NCBI RefSeq assembly: GCF_015558675.1
Contig: NZ_JADMOL010000001.1
Span: forward strand, 558,373 to 622,372
Origin: Paenibacillus sp. 1001270B_150601_E10
GTDB lineage: Bacteria; Bacillota; Bacilli; Paenibacillales; Paenibacillaceae
Direction of reading: 5' to 3'
DNA length: 64,000 nt
The notes beneath the pieces were generated by a model. It saw only the letters and a list, made by a program, of their open reading frames with translations. It made no database searches and was not told the DNA's origin. Positions 18,239 to 27,290 of the stretch are shown piece after piece; position 1 is the stretch's first letter; the number at the start of each line of letters is the position of its first letter. The position numbers and the translations under genes are program-made.

Positions 18239-19126
18239 TTACATCCGCTTCTCATTATCCTCTTCCCAATTCTCAAAAACGTTCCCGAGACCAAATTTTT
18301 CTCGGTACGATTTTGGCGACATCCCGGTTACCTTCTGAAAGGCACGATAGAAGCTGGCCATGCTTTGGAAGCCGCAGTCGAAGCAAAGCTCGCTGATGGG
18401 GTCATAGGTGCTTACGAGCTTTTTGGTTACCTCGCGAATGCGTAACGCCTGAATATAGTCTTTCAGGCTTTGGCCCATGCATTCTCGGAAGAATCGTGAT
18501 GTGCGCCCGCTTGACCAACCGACAAGCTTGGCTGCATCCGCAAGCTGGATGTCACTTGTGTATTGCTCATGGATAAAATGAAGGATGATGCGGAGCTCAC
18601 GATACGATTCATTCAGTCTTCTCCATTGATCAGAAGAAATCTGATTCATATAATTCCGCAGAAACAGAACATGAATCTCAATAAGCACGGCACGCACGCG
18701 TGACAAATAACCGATCTCCTGAGTCTTCATCTCCTCCAGCATGATCTTCATTCGTGGAAGAATCATTTTGGCAAGCTCAGTATCGGCCGCAATATGATTT
18801 TGAAACTGGTCGGATTGATAGCTGTACGGCAGCAGCAGCTTCTCATCCTCTACAAGCAGAATGCCTGGATCAAAGTTAACAAAAATAAAGGAGCAGGGAT
18901 CATCTGGATCAGCTTGTGCAATATGCAGCTCCGTTTGATTGACAAGGAAGACGTCCCCTGGACTTACTGGATAACGCTTCTGTTCAAAATAAAATACTCC
19001 CGAACCGGACAAGCATACCCCAATCTCCAAGCTCTGATGGGTATGAAAAGGCTCAAGCATAGAGCTCGGCGTCCACTGAAACGCTTCCAGCGGAATAGCA
19101 TGTGAATATTCAATATGTAGCTTCAT
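18239..19126 (-). CDS. AraC-family transcriptional regulator
   Basis: A 295-residue regulator with an N-terminal cupin (HTHQSLEIGVCLSGSGVFYFE, then SPGDVFLVNQTELH) and a C-terminal double HTH (LVGWSSGRTSRFFRECMGQSLKDYI; CFDCGFQSMASFYRAFQKVTGMSPKSYR). The ATG at 19126 is used; a TTG two codons earlier, closer to GGGGAGTG, is the alternative. It lies about 90 bases upstream of the glycohydrolase/ECF operon on the same strand and is its likely activator, with the sugar or nucleoside as ligand. Confidence 0.85.
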   Translation of the reverse strand: MKLHIEYSHAIPLEAFQWTPSSMLEPFHTHQSLEIGVCLSGSGVFYFEQKRYPVSPGDVFLVNQTELHIAQADPDDPCSFIFVNFDPGILLVEDEKLLLPYSYQSDQFQNHIAADTELAKMILPRMKIMLEEMKTQEIGYLSRVRAVLIEIHVLFLRNYMNQISSDQWRRLNESYRELRIILHFIHEQYTSDIQLADAAKLVGWSSGRTSRFFRECMGQSLKDYIQALRIREVTKKLVSTYDPISELCFDCGFQSMASFYRAFQKVTGMSPKSYREKFGLGNVFENWEEDNEKRM

Positions 19127-19429
19127 GGGCAAGAATTCACTCCCCGTAATAAGCATGGTGGAAATCATTTGGATGATGAAGATGGATCATATTGCGATTA
19201 GAAGCATACGTCATTTTCTTAACAATATGAACCTATTATATATCAAACGTTCGTTTTTGCTTATAAAAGCCGTAAGATACCATCAATTCCCTTTTCAAAA
19301 ACATTCATTCCACTTCCATTTTTCAAAATCTTAGCCCATCATGCTGTTCAGCTTGCGCCTTCTTTCGACTAATGCCCTTTCTATAATCTGTATTTCAACT
19401 AATAGGATTTCTACATCCGTAATATCGTA

Positions 19430-19467
19430 AAAAAAGCAAGCTTACAATCATCTGCAAGCTTGCTTTT
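19430..19467 (-). terminator. terminator after the MurB-like gene
   Basis: Perfect 12-bp arms AAAAGCAAGCTT and AAGCTTGCTTTT around a 12-base loop, lying 15 bases past the murB-like stop. The rest of the 313-base gap up to the AraC gene shows nothing else I can support. Confidence 0.85.
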
Positions 19468-19481
19468 ATCAGTATGTTTAA

Positions 19482-20495
19482 TTATACAATAACAACTTCA
19501 GGCTCTGGAACAAAGCCAAACGCTTTGTCTATCGACTCCTGTACTACTTGAATAAGATGAACCACGTCTGCAGCCTTAGCTCCTCCGCGATTCTGAATCA
19601 TATTGCCATGATTCGGCGAGATCATTGCGCGCCCGTAGGTCGTTCCGCGCAGATTCAGCTGATCCGCTAGCTTGCCGATCGGTACGCCATAATCATAGTT
19701 GTTTTTAAACACAGAGCCGCAGGATGGATAGTCGAAATGCTTTTTCCCGACGCGGTCAGTAATGACATCCTCCATGGCAGCAATGGTTCTTCCTCTAGAG
19801 CGAAGCTGCTCCAAGTGGCCGATGTAATAGGAAGAGAAATCTCCCAAACTAGAGTGGTGGTACAATTGGGACTGGAACTGAGCCAGCGCTTGGTTCAGTG
19901 AATCAGGATCATGTACAGTACCATCGAGCTTCAGGTCCGCACCCGTTACAAACCAGCGATGCTTCTGGAAGATCGTCGATTTGTAGCCAAACTCGCAGTC
20001 CTCTGCCTTAATGGCTTGAACGCCGCGGCTAATATGATCCAAGTCCAGATAATACACCGTATCAAGCACGTCGCTCATTTGACGGCTGAAGTACTTTGCA
20101 TTCATAAAGATGCCGCCGCCGAAGGTGCCTGGCAGCAAGAACGTAAAGTCAAAGTCATGGAATCCGTTCATTGCTCCAATCAGAGCCAGCGATGACATCG
20201 GCATGCCTGCTGAGACATAAAGCTTGTTGTCATGAAACTTGGCTTCCATGTGGTCCCGCATGGAGATGAACAGCGTATCCGGGTCCGGCTGATCCGGGAA
20301 TAAAATGTTGGAGCCTGATCCAAAGATAAAGGAATTCATCCCTTTGGATTCGACTTCGTCCAATAGCAGGACGAGATCCTCTGTCGTCTTCGGCTCGGCT
20401 AAGAACCGAGCCTCTCCCCCAATCTCGTAGGTAGAATATTGGGATAAAGCTGTTTGCTTTTTAAGCATATGTTCAAATCGTTGATGTGCAATCAT
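19482..20495 (-). CDS. murB: UDP-N-acetylmuramate dehydrogenase (MurB-like)
   Basis: FAD enzyme reducing UDP-GlcNAc-enolpyruvate in peptidoglycan synthesis; 337 residues. Visible marks: STYEIGG and FGSGSNIL (FAD site), LPGTFGGGIFMNA, SCGSVFKN (the general-acid Ser) and the C-terminal PEPEV glutamate. The catalytic loop reads CEFGYKSTIFQKH, where the E. coli enzyme has CEFGYRDSIFKH; the Arg known to be important there is Lys here. The region between this loop and SCGSVFKN is also longer than usual. It stands alone between two terminators, so it may be a paralogue with altered activity. Confidence 0.78.
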   Translation of the reverse strand: MIAHQRFEHMLKKQTALSQYSTYEIGGEARFLAEPKTTEDLVLLLDEVESKGMNSFIFGSGSNILFPDQPDPDTLFISMRDHMEAKFHDNKLYVSAGMPMSSLALIGAMNGFHDFDFTFLLPGTFGGGIFMNAKYFSRQMSDVLDTVYYLDLDHISRGVQAIKAEDCEFGYKSTIFQKHRWFVTGADLKLDGTVHDPDSLNQALAQFQSQLYHHSSLGDFSSYYIGHLEQLRSRGRTIAAMEDVITDRVGKKHFDYPSCGSVFKNNYDYGVPIGKLADQLNLRGTTYGRAMISPNHGNMIQNRGGAKAADVVHLIQVVQESIDKAFGFVPEPEVVIV

Positions 20496-20754
20496 TATAG
20501 GTCTTCTCCTCGCATGAACTTAACACAAGATCCGCTATGTACAGCGTCTCTGTACCATTATACGCAAAATTAGGCACTGGAGTCACTTCTATGAACTTGA
20601 ACGATAAAGCCCTTTTGCAGCGTCTATGTATGGAACAAAAACACGTGCTCGCAATCGCTCACCTGCCTATTTACTTCCCTCTCCTATTGTACATGAAGAT
20701 TCATGTTCATGCGACGATAATCCGTATAGTGGTGGAATCTAACATCTTCATAAT

Positions 20755-20797
20755 AAAAAAAGACCGTCCCAAGCCCCTGCGTGCTCGGAACGATCTC
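20755..20797 (-). terminator. terminator of the fructose operon
   Basis: On the minus strand AGATCGTTCCGAGC pairs with GCTTGGGACGGTCT using G-U pairs, followed by seven T. It sits about 50 bases after the fruA stop. The remaining gap up to the murB-like start holds no supported gene. Confidence 0.75.
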
Positions 20798-20848
20798 CTG
20801 CCTTTCAGTATACGATTACAGCGAGTCACTCTGTTCCGCTCAGTTGTT

Positions 20849-22783
20849 TTATTGTACTGCTGCTTTCTTCTTCCACACACCCAGTGTAAGAGCAGAGACA
20901 ATCGAGCCGATCAAAATGGCAAGTAGATATAGGAACGGCTTGTTCACGAGGGCAATCACGAAGATACCGCCATGTGAAGCTGGAAGCGTAATGCCGAATG
21001 CCATGGCAAGTCCGCCTGCAATAGCAGAACCAAGGATACAGCTGGTGAGAACACGAAGCGGATCTGCCGCAGCGAATGGAATCGCGCCTTCTGTAATGAA
21101 CGACAAGCCCATGACATAGTTTGTGACACCGGATTTACGTTCCGTCTCTGTGAACTTGTTCTTAAAGAAGGTTGTAGCGAGCGCAATCGCGAGCGGTGGA
21201 ACCATTCCACCTGCCATAACGGCAGCGTGTGGGCCAAGGTTGCCTGCTTCAATCGCTGCAATACCAAATGTAAAGGCTACTTTATTGATCGGGCCGCCCA
21301 TATCGACAGCCATCATACCGCCAAGGAGCACACCGAGCAGAATCGCATTGGCTCCGCTTAAGCTGTTGAGCCAATCGGTCATCATGCCGTTCAGTGCTGC
21401 GACTGGCGGATTCACAACCGTAACCATAAGGACTCCCACGATTAGCAAGCCTAACAGTGGGAACAGGAGAACAGGCTTAATGCCTTCCAATACCTGAGGG
21501 AGATGCTTCAGAACACGCTTCAATAAGACGACAACATAACCAGCCAAGAAGCCCGCAACGAGACCGCCAAGGAAGCCAGCACCCGCTTCAGCCGCAAGAT
21601 AACCACCAACGATACCTGGCAGGAATGCAGGACGGTCCCCGATGCTGCTCGCAATAAAACCAGCCAGAATCGGTACAAGGAACGCAAACGCTGCCTTACC
21701 GATGGTAGAGAACAGCTCTGCAACAGGACCCTCCGCATTAATTCCTCCTACAAGGAATGACAACGCTATCAAGATACCGCCGCCAACGACGAATGGCAGC
21801 ATATTGCTTACCCCATTCATCAGGTGCTTGTATACACCACGCTTACCGCCGCTGCTTTCTTTCTGCTCCGTCTTCTCTCCAGAAGCACGATAGATAGGGG
21901 CATCCTGCTTCAAGGCACGATCAAGCAGCTGTTCCGTCTTCCGAATGCCATCCGCAACAGGCACCTGTACAACGTGCTTGCCTGCGAATCGGTCCATGTC
22001 CACCTGCTTATCCGCGGCCACGATAACAGCGGTAGCACGCGTTATATCTTCATTCGTCAACGCATTTTTAACACCTGTAGAGCCATTCGTTTCCACCTTA
22101 ATCTCAATGCTCATGTCCTTTGCCTTCTGCTTGAGGGCATCAGCCGCCATATACGTATGGGCAATACCGGTCGGACAAGCGGTTACTGCAATGACATATG
22201 GCCGCGCTGGTTCAGGTGCTGAAGGTCCATCGTTCTTAGCTGCTTGATTGGACGCCTCTACCTGCGCTTGCATCTCTGCTTGCGCCTTTTCTTCAGCTTG
22301 CTCAGCCTCCTGAACCTGCTCCGCCAGCACTTCATTTTCTCGCTGATCCACGATCTGGAGCAGCTCGTCTACGGAAGTTGCCTTCAGCATCGCTTCACGC
22401 ATATCCTCGTCGAGCAGCGTAAACAAGCGCGACAGCGTCTCGACATGCGTATCATGTGCGTCATCCGTTGCTGCAATCATAAAGAATAAATGCGCCGGCT
22501 GCTCATCCATGGACTCATAGTCTACACCTTCAATGGATCGGCCAAAGCAGATCGCAGGCACTTTAACAGCTGCCGTCTTCGCGTGAGGAATCGCAACTCC
22601 ATCGCCGAGCCCCGTCGTGCTGTGGCTTTCGCGCAGCAGGATGGCCTCACGAAAGGCTTGCGGATCATTTAAGCGTTGAGCCGCTTCAAGCTTTGCAATC
22701 AGCTCATCAATGACCTCCTCTTTCCTCTTTGCCTGAAGATCAAGGATGACCGTGTCCTGCTTCAGAAGATCTGTTATTCTCAT
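20849..22783 (-). CDS. fruA: PTS fructose-specific enzyme IIABC
   Basis: A 644-residue PTS permease that imports fructose as fructose-1-phosphate. Domain order: IIA (1-150, phospho-His67 in GVAIPHAKT), a Glu/Ala-rich linker (150-190), IIB (195-295, phospho-Cys203 in TACPTGIAHTYMAA), and membrane IIC (320-644) with MAVDMGGPINK and SFITEGAIPFAAADP. The ATG overlaps the fruK stop by four bases (ATGA). All phosphorylation residues are present. The linker is longer than usual but coherent. Confidence 0.95.
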   Translation of the reverse strand: MRITDLLKQDTVILDLQAKRKEEVIDELIAKLEAAQRLNDPQAFREAILLRESHSTTGLGDGVAIPHAKTAAVKVPAICFGRSIEGVDYESMDEQPAHLFFMIAATDDAHDTHVETLSRLFTLLDEDMREAMLKATSVDELLQIVDQRENEVLAEQVQEAEQAEEKAQAEMQAQVEASNQAAKNDGPSAPEPARPYVIAVTACPTGIAHTYMAADALKQKAKDMSIEIKVETNGSTGVKNALTNEDITRATAVIVAADKQVDMDRFAGKHVVQVPVADGIRKTEQLLDRALKQDAPIYRASGEKTEQKESSGGKRGVYKHLMNGVSNMLPFVVGGGILIALSFLVGGINAEGPVAELFSTIGKAAFAFLVPILAGFIASSIGDRPAFLPGIVGGYLAAEAGAGFLGGLVAGFLAGYVVVLLKRVLKHLPQVLEGIKPVLLFPLLGLLIVGVLMVTVVNPPVAALNGMMTDWLNSLSGANAILLGVLLGGMMAVDMGGPINKVAFTFGIAAIEAGNLGPHAAVMAGGMVPPLAIALATTFFKNKFTETERKSGVTNYVMGLSFITEGAIPFAAADPLRVLTSCILGSAIAGGLAMAFGITLPASHGGIFVIALVNKPFLYLLAILIGSIVSALTLGVWKKKAAVQ

Positions 22784-23706
22784 GATGTTCTCTCCTCTAC
22801 CTGTGTTAGCTTGATTTGTGGAAGCAGCTCGTCAATCAAGGCTTTTGTACATAGGTCCGTTGAAAATGCAGTTGCGCTCCCTGTTGCCACGCCATAAGCG
22901 AAAGCCTTCTCGATAGAGCCTGTTAACTCAAATGTGCCAATAAAGCCAGCAACGAGTGAATCTCCTGCACCTACAGAATTGATCAACTTCCCTTGCGGGA
23001 CATTCGCTGCATAAGCTTGATCTGAAGTAATGAGCACTGCGCCATCGCCTGCCATCGAAACGATACAATGCTTCGCTCCCCTCTCTACGAGCTTGCGTCC
23101 ATAACGAATGACATCTTCTAGAGATTCTATCTTCACGTTGAAAAATTCTCCAAGCTCATGCTGATTAGGCTTAACGAGAAATGGCTTGTATTGAAGCAGC
23201 TCAAGCATGGCCTTCCCGCTTGTATCCACAACGACGCGGATGCCTCTATCCAAGCAAAGCCGCATCATAACACCATACAAATCTGCGTCTAAGCTCGACG
23301 GAATACTTCCTGCAAGAATCAATGTATCGTGGCATTTCATCTTCTCAATCTTGTTAAGGAGCTCTTGGAGCTGAACTTCCGAGATCTGTGGGCCCGCGCC
23401 GTTAATCTCGGTTTCTTCCCCGGTCTTCAGCTTGATATTGATACGAGTATCCCCTTCAACCTGAACAAAGTCCGTCGCAATGTCCTCTTGATTCAGCACA
23501 TTCTGAATGTAGCTTCCCGTGAAGCCTCCGACAAACCCAAGCGCCTTCGTCTTAACGCCCATTCGGGACAGCACCCGAGAAACATTGATCCCTTTTCCAC
23601 CTGGATACTTCAAGTCCTTCGTCATTCGGTTCAAGCCGCCAACCTGGAATTGGTCCACATACACGTAGTAATCAATCGACGGATTGAGCGTCATTGTATA
23701 AATCAT
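22780..23706 (-). CDS. fruK: 1-phosphofructokinase
   Basis: PfkB-family kinase making fructose-1,6-bisphosphate from fructose-1-phosphate; 308 residues. It starts MIYTMTLNPSIDYYVYV, has the PfkB N-terminal motif GGKGINVSRVL near 37, LAGSIPSS, and the ATP/catalytic motif NSVGAGDSLVAGF near 247. The ATG directly follows the fruR TAA with no gap, and the stop overlaps fruA. Its place between regulator and permease is the standard fru order. Confidence 0.95.
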   Translation of the reverse strand: MIYTMTLNPSIDYYVYVDQFQVGGLNRMTKDLKYPGGKGINVSRVLSRMGVKTKALGFVGGFTGSYIQNVLNQEDIATDFVQVEGDTRINIKLKTGEETEINGAGPQISEVQLQELLNKIEKMKCHDTLILAGSIPSSLDADLYGVMMRLCLDRGIRVVVDTSGKAMLELLQYKPFLVKPNQHELGEFFNVKIESLEDVIRYGRKLVERGAKHCIVSMAGDGAVLITSDQAYAANVPQGKLINSVGAGDSLVAGFIGTFELTGSIEKAFAYGVATGSATAFSTDLCTKALIDELLPQIKLTQVEERTS

Positions 23707-24460
23707 TTATTCCACAACCTTTATTACTGTCGTCTTGTTATTGATGGTGCTCTCTTCCTCTTGCTCCAACTCGTCGATCACGAGCGATGCCTCATGAATC
23801 GCTGCAAATTGCACAAAGCATAACCTTGTTCCACTTGCTGTGATCCGCGACAACATAGCGCTTCTCGGACAATTGGAGAGCCATCTTCTTGATGTTTGCT
23901 TCTTCAGGATCTGGCGTTGTGTAGCCAAACTCCTCATGAATGCCATTTGAACCCATAAAGCATTTATCAAATCTATAATCCTGCAAGCCCCGCACAGCCT
24001 GGCTTCCGATTAACGCTTTGGTAAGCCCCTTGATCTTGCCTCCAACGACATAGGCCTGAATGTCGTATTCATATAGAGATTCAAGATGCATCAAACCATT
24101 TGTTACAACGGTAACCTGCTTATCGACGAGGAAAGGAATCATCTCATAAGTCGTGCTTCCCGCATCAAGAAAGATGCAATCTCCTTCTTGTATCAATGAA
24201 GCAGCGAGCTCGGCGATTCTTTTTTTCTCACTTAGCTGCTTGGTAGACTTTTCGCTTAATGAAGCTTCCATCCCTTTACCTTGAAGCAGCGCCGCACCGC
24301 CATGTACTCGCTTGAGCAGATTCTCGCTCTCAAGATGGCTGAGATCTCGTCGTATCGTCGCTTCAGAGGAATCCGTCTCTTGGACGAGCTCATGAATCTT
24401 GACGACTCCTTTTTCCTGCAGCATATCTAAAATAATTCGATGTCGTTCCGGAGTTAACAT
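23707..24460 (-). pseudogene. fruR: DeoR-family fructose repressor, frameshifted
   Basis: A DeoR-type repressor of the fru operon: N-terminal HTH (MLTPERHRIILDMLQEKG, SEATIRRDLSHLES) and sugar-phosphate sensor with DAGSTTYEMIPFL. The reading from 24460 reaches VVADHSKWNKV and then goes out of frame, stopping at about 23792. The expected tail (FVQFAAIHEASLVIDELEQ ... IKVVE, ending 23707) lies in another frame. One extra base near 23825 (an ATGCTTTG run) accounts for it. AAAGGG precedes the ATG. Either a true mutation, which could derepress fructose use, or a sequence error; the rest of the gene is intact. Confidence 0.85.
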
Positions 24461-24488
24461 CTCATCATCCCTTTCAACGTTATTGTAA

Positions 24489-24502
24489 TGAAAACGGCAA
24501 CA
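24489..24502 (+). promoter_or_regulatory. cre-like CcpA site in the fru leader
   Basis: TGAAAACGGCAACA matches the cre consensus TGWNANCGNTNWCA with one mismatch. It lies between the presumed fruR transcription start and its ATG, a roadblock position for carbon catabolite repression. Confidence 0.5.
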
Positions 24503-24506
24503 AAAA

Positions 24507-24574
24507 TCAATCATTTTCAATCAAAATCAATCAATAATAATTATAATTATTCGAATTTCATTCAAAACCAATCA
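24507..24574. promoter_or_regulatory. phased TCAATCA repeats, probable FruR operator with -10
   Basis: TCAATCA occurs at 24507-24513, 24517-24523 and 24527-24533, exactly 10 bp apart. Two looser copies (TCATTCA 24558-24564, CCAATCA 24568-24574) are again 10 bp apart. Between the clusters, minus-strand TATAAT (24545-24540) would serve as the fruR -10. The repeats therefore flank the promoter, as expected for a DeoR-family repressor binding direct repeats on one face of the helix. Confidence 0.6.
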
Positions 24575-24841
24575 GAATACAACCAACGAGGACCATTCCA
24601 CATGTTCCATAAATGGAAATGCAAACTGATGAAAACAACAATGGGCATCACAGTTGGGCAACAGCAATATCGCATGCGATTATGCGGATTAACCGCAGAG
24701 GAGCCACTTTCAATATCTTGCGATTACAGCAGAAACTGCGTACAGCGAGCCCCGATCAAGGTTATACTTATTCTAAAAGCAGCTTCATCGCGCGACGAAG
24801 TGTTCTTTTTTGCCTTAAGCAAAGGTATGGAGGTAATAATC

Positions 24842-25522
24842 ATGGATTCCATTCACCCAATAGAACATATAAAACGATCGAAGTCAATCAACGATGTTGA
24901 CCAAACGATCAAAACCAATCAAATAGATGACCAAAGTAAAAAGCATCAGGCTTTTTTTCTTCAAACCTCAAAAAGCATCCCGGATTTATGGTGGCAGGCC
25001 ATCGTTTCCAATGATGCTGCATTTGACGGCCAATTTTTCTATGGGGTCCTGTCCACCCATATCTTCTGTCGGCCTTCATGCAAGTCAAGACCTCCAAAGA
25101 AAGAACATGTCCTCATTTTCAACAATGCGGATGAAGCCATGGACGCCTCCTTTCGACCCTGCAAGCGATGCAAGCCTACGGGTACAAGGCTTCCGGAGCA
25201 GGAGTGGATTGATACCGTCAAAGCTTACATTGAAGAGCATCACGCCTCGACGCTTTCGTTGCAAACCTTAGGAGATATCAGTCATAGCAGTCCCTATCAC
25301 CTGCATCGAACATTTAAGAAGCTTATCGGCATGACGCCAAATGAATATGTTCAGCTCGTCCGGATTGATCATGCGAAGAAGCAGCTAGCGGAAAGCGAAA
25401 AGACCATTGCTGACATCGGTGCTGAAGTGGGTCTCGACAATCCAACGTACTTCGCAACCTTATTCAAGAAGCAAACGGGCATGAGTCCTTCCGAATATCG
25501 AAGCGCTCATGAAAGGATTTAA
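24842..25522 (+). CDS. adaA: Ada methylphosphotriester-DNA acceptor / AraC-type activator
   Basis: A 226-residue AdaA-type protein. It accepts methyl groups from DNA methylphosphotriesters on an N-terminal zinc-bound cysteine and then activates the alkylation response. Residues ~35-110 form the Ada zinc domain with FCRPSCKSR and PCKRCKP (four Cys ligands, the first the acceptor). Residues ~125-226 are the AraC double HTH (SSPYHLHRTFKKLIGMTPNEYV; NPTYFATLFKKQTGMSPSEYR). The ATG at 24842 is seven bases after GGAGGT; the in-frame extension back to 24488 is not protein-like. adaB follows 54 bases later. Confidence 0.92.
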   Translation: MDSIHPIEHIKRSKSINDVDQTIKTNQIDDQSKKHQAFFLQTSKSIPDLWWQAIVSNDAAFDGQFFYGVLSTHIFCRPSCKSRPPKKEHVLIFNNADEAMDASFRPCKRCKPTGTRLPEQEWIDTVKAYIEEHHASTLSLQTLGDISHSSPYHLHRTFKKLIGMTPNEYVQLVRIDHAKKQLAESEKTIADIGAEVGLDNPTYFATLFKKQTGMSPSEYRSAHERI

Positions 25523-25576
25523 CGTTATAACGATCATTCATTCATGATTAGACATGATCAAAAAGAGGTGGAACCA

Positions 25577-26149
25577 TTGAGGAATAGGGAGAACATTCAA
25601 GTAAAGGTAGAGGAAATAAATGCGGAACTGACAGCTGCGGAAACGATTTACTGGACCACCTTGAACATCAATGATTGGAAGCAGATCATAGCTGCAACCT
25701 CAAGCGGGTTATGCTTTGTTGGCTCTGAGGGAGGTTTATGGGAGGAGTTCGAGCCGTTTATTCATACTCGTTATCCTAATGGCATTCTAGTCGAAAGTGC
25801 GAGTGAGCTCGCTTCCTATAGCCGTGAGCTGAAAGCGTATTTGGAGGGGCACTGCCGGCAGTTTCAGCTTCCATTGGATTTGAAAGGGACAGCTTTCCAA
25901 CTAAGCGTATGGGAAGTGCTTAGCCGTATACCACATGGCGAGACGAAAAGCTATACGGATATTGCGCTTGAGCTTCAGAAGCCTTCTGCGGTACGCGCTG
26001 TAGGGAGCGCAATCGGTGCTAACCCTTGTCTTATTGCCATCCCCTGCCACCGGGTAATTGGCAAGAACGGGGCATTGACCGGCTATCGAGGCGGCCTAGA
26101 GATGAAGAAGAGGCTGCTGGAGCTAGAGCAGGCATCGCTTCGTATCTGA
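25577..26149 (+). CDS. adaB: methylated-DNA-protein-cysteine methyltransferase
   Basis: Suicide repair enzyme removing O6-alkyl groups from guanine; 190 residues. It carries the active-site motif IPCHRVIG near residue 160, the helix-turn-helix arginine finger region (AVRAVGSAIGANP) and SYTDIA before it. The TTG at 25577 is chosen for GAGGTGG five bases upstream; the ATG at 25544 lacks a site. Co-transcribed with adaA and followed by a terminator, as in the B. subtilis ada operon. Confidence 0.93.
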   Translation: MRNRENIQVKVEEINAELTAAETIYWTTLNINDWKQIIAATSSGLCFVGSEGGLWEEFEPFIHTRYPNGILVESASELASYSRELKAYLEGHCRQFQLPLDLKGTAFQLSVWEVLSRIPHGETKSYTDIALELQKPSAVRAVGSAIGANPCLIAIPCHRVIGKNGALTGYRGGLEMKKRLLELEQASLRI

Positions 26150-26158
26150 GTGCAATAC

Positions 26159-26193
26159 AAAACGACTATCCCTCTGCTGGATAGTCGTTTTAT
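26159..26193 (+). terminator. terminator of the ada operon
   Basis: AAACGACTATCC pairs with GGATAGTCGTTT around CTCTGCT, then TTATTTC. It lies just past the adaB stop and could also serve the opposing dioxygenase gene. Confidence 0.85.
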
Positions 26194-26223
26194 TTCTTGC
26201 AGGAAGTTCGTTCGGCAAAACAC

Positions 26224-27036
26224 TTAGTGGGGATACTGGGTATCAAACTCGATTCCGCAAGGTCCTCCATCTGGATTGCCCTCCAAGTCTACCTCGGTGC
26301 CATCTGCTCGAAACAACGGTCGATAGCCGGAGCCGATCCGTACAGCCGAAGCATTGGCATAGTGGCAAATAAAGGCTCTGCGGAAGCGATTCTTGGATTT
26401 ATTGCGATAAGAGCCATGAATCAGGTTACCGTTAAAAAACAATACATCCCCCGGCTCTAGTATGGCAGGAATGATTTGCTTTTCTTTAGGCGGCTTTACA
26501 AAATGCGTCGTAAACGATTCCTGCTGATCCGCGAGCTCTGGACATACAATATCGTATTGGCTCGTCTTCGGGACAACCAGCAGCCCGCCATTCTCTTCAT
26601 CTGCTGGATCAATCGCCGTCCAAGCCGCTATACAGTTGCCTGGCTCCACCTTCAAATAGAAGTTATCTTGATGAAGCGCCTGTCCTCTAGACCCCGGCGG
26701 CTTGTAATAGTACATGCTTTGTGCAGCCAGTGCCTCTTCTTGGTACAAATCTTTCAAGACATCAAGCACACCAGGATGCAGCATATACTTCTTTGCTTTT
26801 TCATTGAAGCGATGCGGATGCATGACCCGAGGATATCGTTTTAACGGATCCGTGTTGTCCTCACTTAAGTCTGGCTCGAAGTAGCCTGGAACGACGGTGT
26901 TACTCATCTCATCGAACGTTTCCTTAATATCCTGCACTTCATCCGAGTTAAAAAGCCTTTTTACAATCAAATACCCTTCTCGCTCATATTGCTCAAGCTG
27001 CTCTTCCGTCAGCACTAATTGGCTTCTAATCATCAT
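26224..27036 (-). CDS. phytanoyl-CoA dioxygenase (PhyH) family protein
   Basis: A 270-residue Fe(II)/2-oxoglutarate oxygenase. The iron triad is HQDNFY (His-x-Asp) near 120 and the distal His in LIHGSYRNKSKNRFRRAF near 205, where the Arg binds 2-oxoglutarate. GGGAGG lies before the paired ATGs. It is divergent from an AraC regulator across 245 bases, so it is probably induced by that regulator's ligand. PhyH proteins in such settings hydroxylate small metabolites; the substrate is unknown. Confidence 0.85.
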   Translation of the reverse strand: MMIRSQLVLTEEQLEQYEREGYLIVKRLFNSDEVQDIKETFDEMSNTVVPGYFEPDLSEDNTDPLKRYPRVMHPHRFNEKAKKYMLHPGVLDVLKDLYQEEALAAQSMYYYKPPGSRGQALHQDNFYLKVEPGNCIAAWTAIDPADEENGGLLVVPKTSQYDIVCPELADQQESFTTHFVKPPKEKQIIPAILEPGDVLFFNGNLIHGSYRNKSKNRFRRAFICHYANASAVRIGSGYRPLFRADGTEVDLEGNPDGGPCGIEFDTQYPH

Positions 27037-27290
27037 CCGTGCCTCCCCCTGTTATTCATCATTCCCACCTTCATTCTACCTCCATTTTCCAGAATAGAAG
27101 AAGTCGGAATTCAGTCATAAACTCATACGATTCAGCTATTTTAAATGTGGGCAACTGTCTATCCTCTTGGTATATAAGGCTTTATGCATACAGCTTGCTA
27201 TTAGAAATCAGGATGTGACAGTTTACATTCACCGTTGTATACTAGCTCTTACATATCCAGCTTCATGACAGGCGAGAGGAGATGCGTTCG

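Noticed and set aside
19169-19429. Promoter call for the AraC gene at TATAAT near 19230
   Set aside because: No acceptable -35 at 16-18 bp.
20537-22897. Several plus-strand ORFs opposite fruA and its terminator
   Set aside because: They are shadows of a clear conserved gene and have no ribosome sites.
24488-24841. Long N-terminal extension of adaA
   Set aside because: The extension runs through the fru operators, has no homology pattern, and a strong ribosome site marks ATG 24842.
24884-24921. TCAATCA-like repeats inside adaA as further FruR sites
   Set aside because: They lie in coding sequence, spacing is not regular throughout, and copies are inexact.
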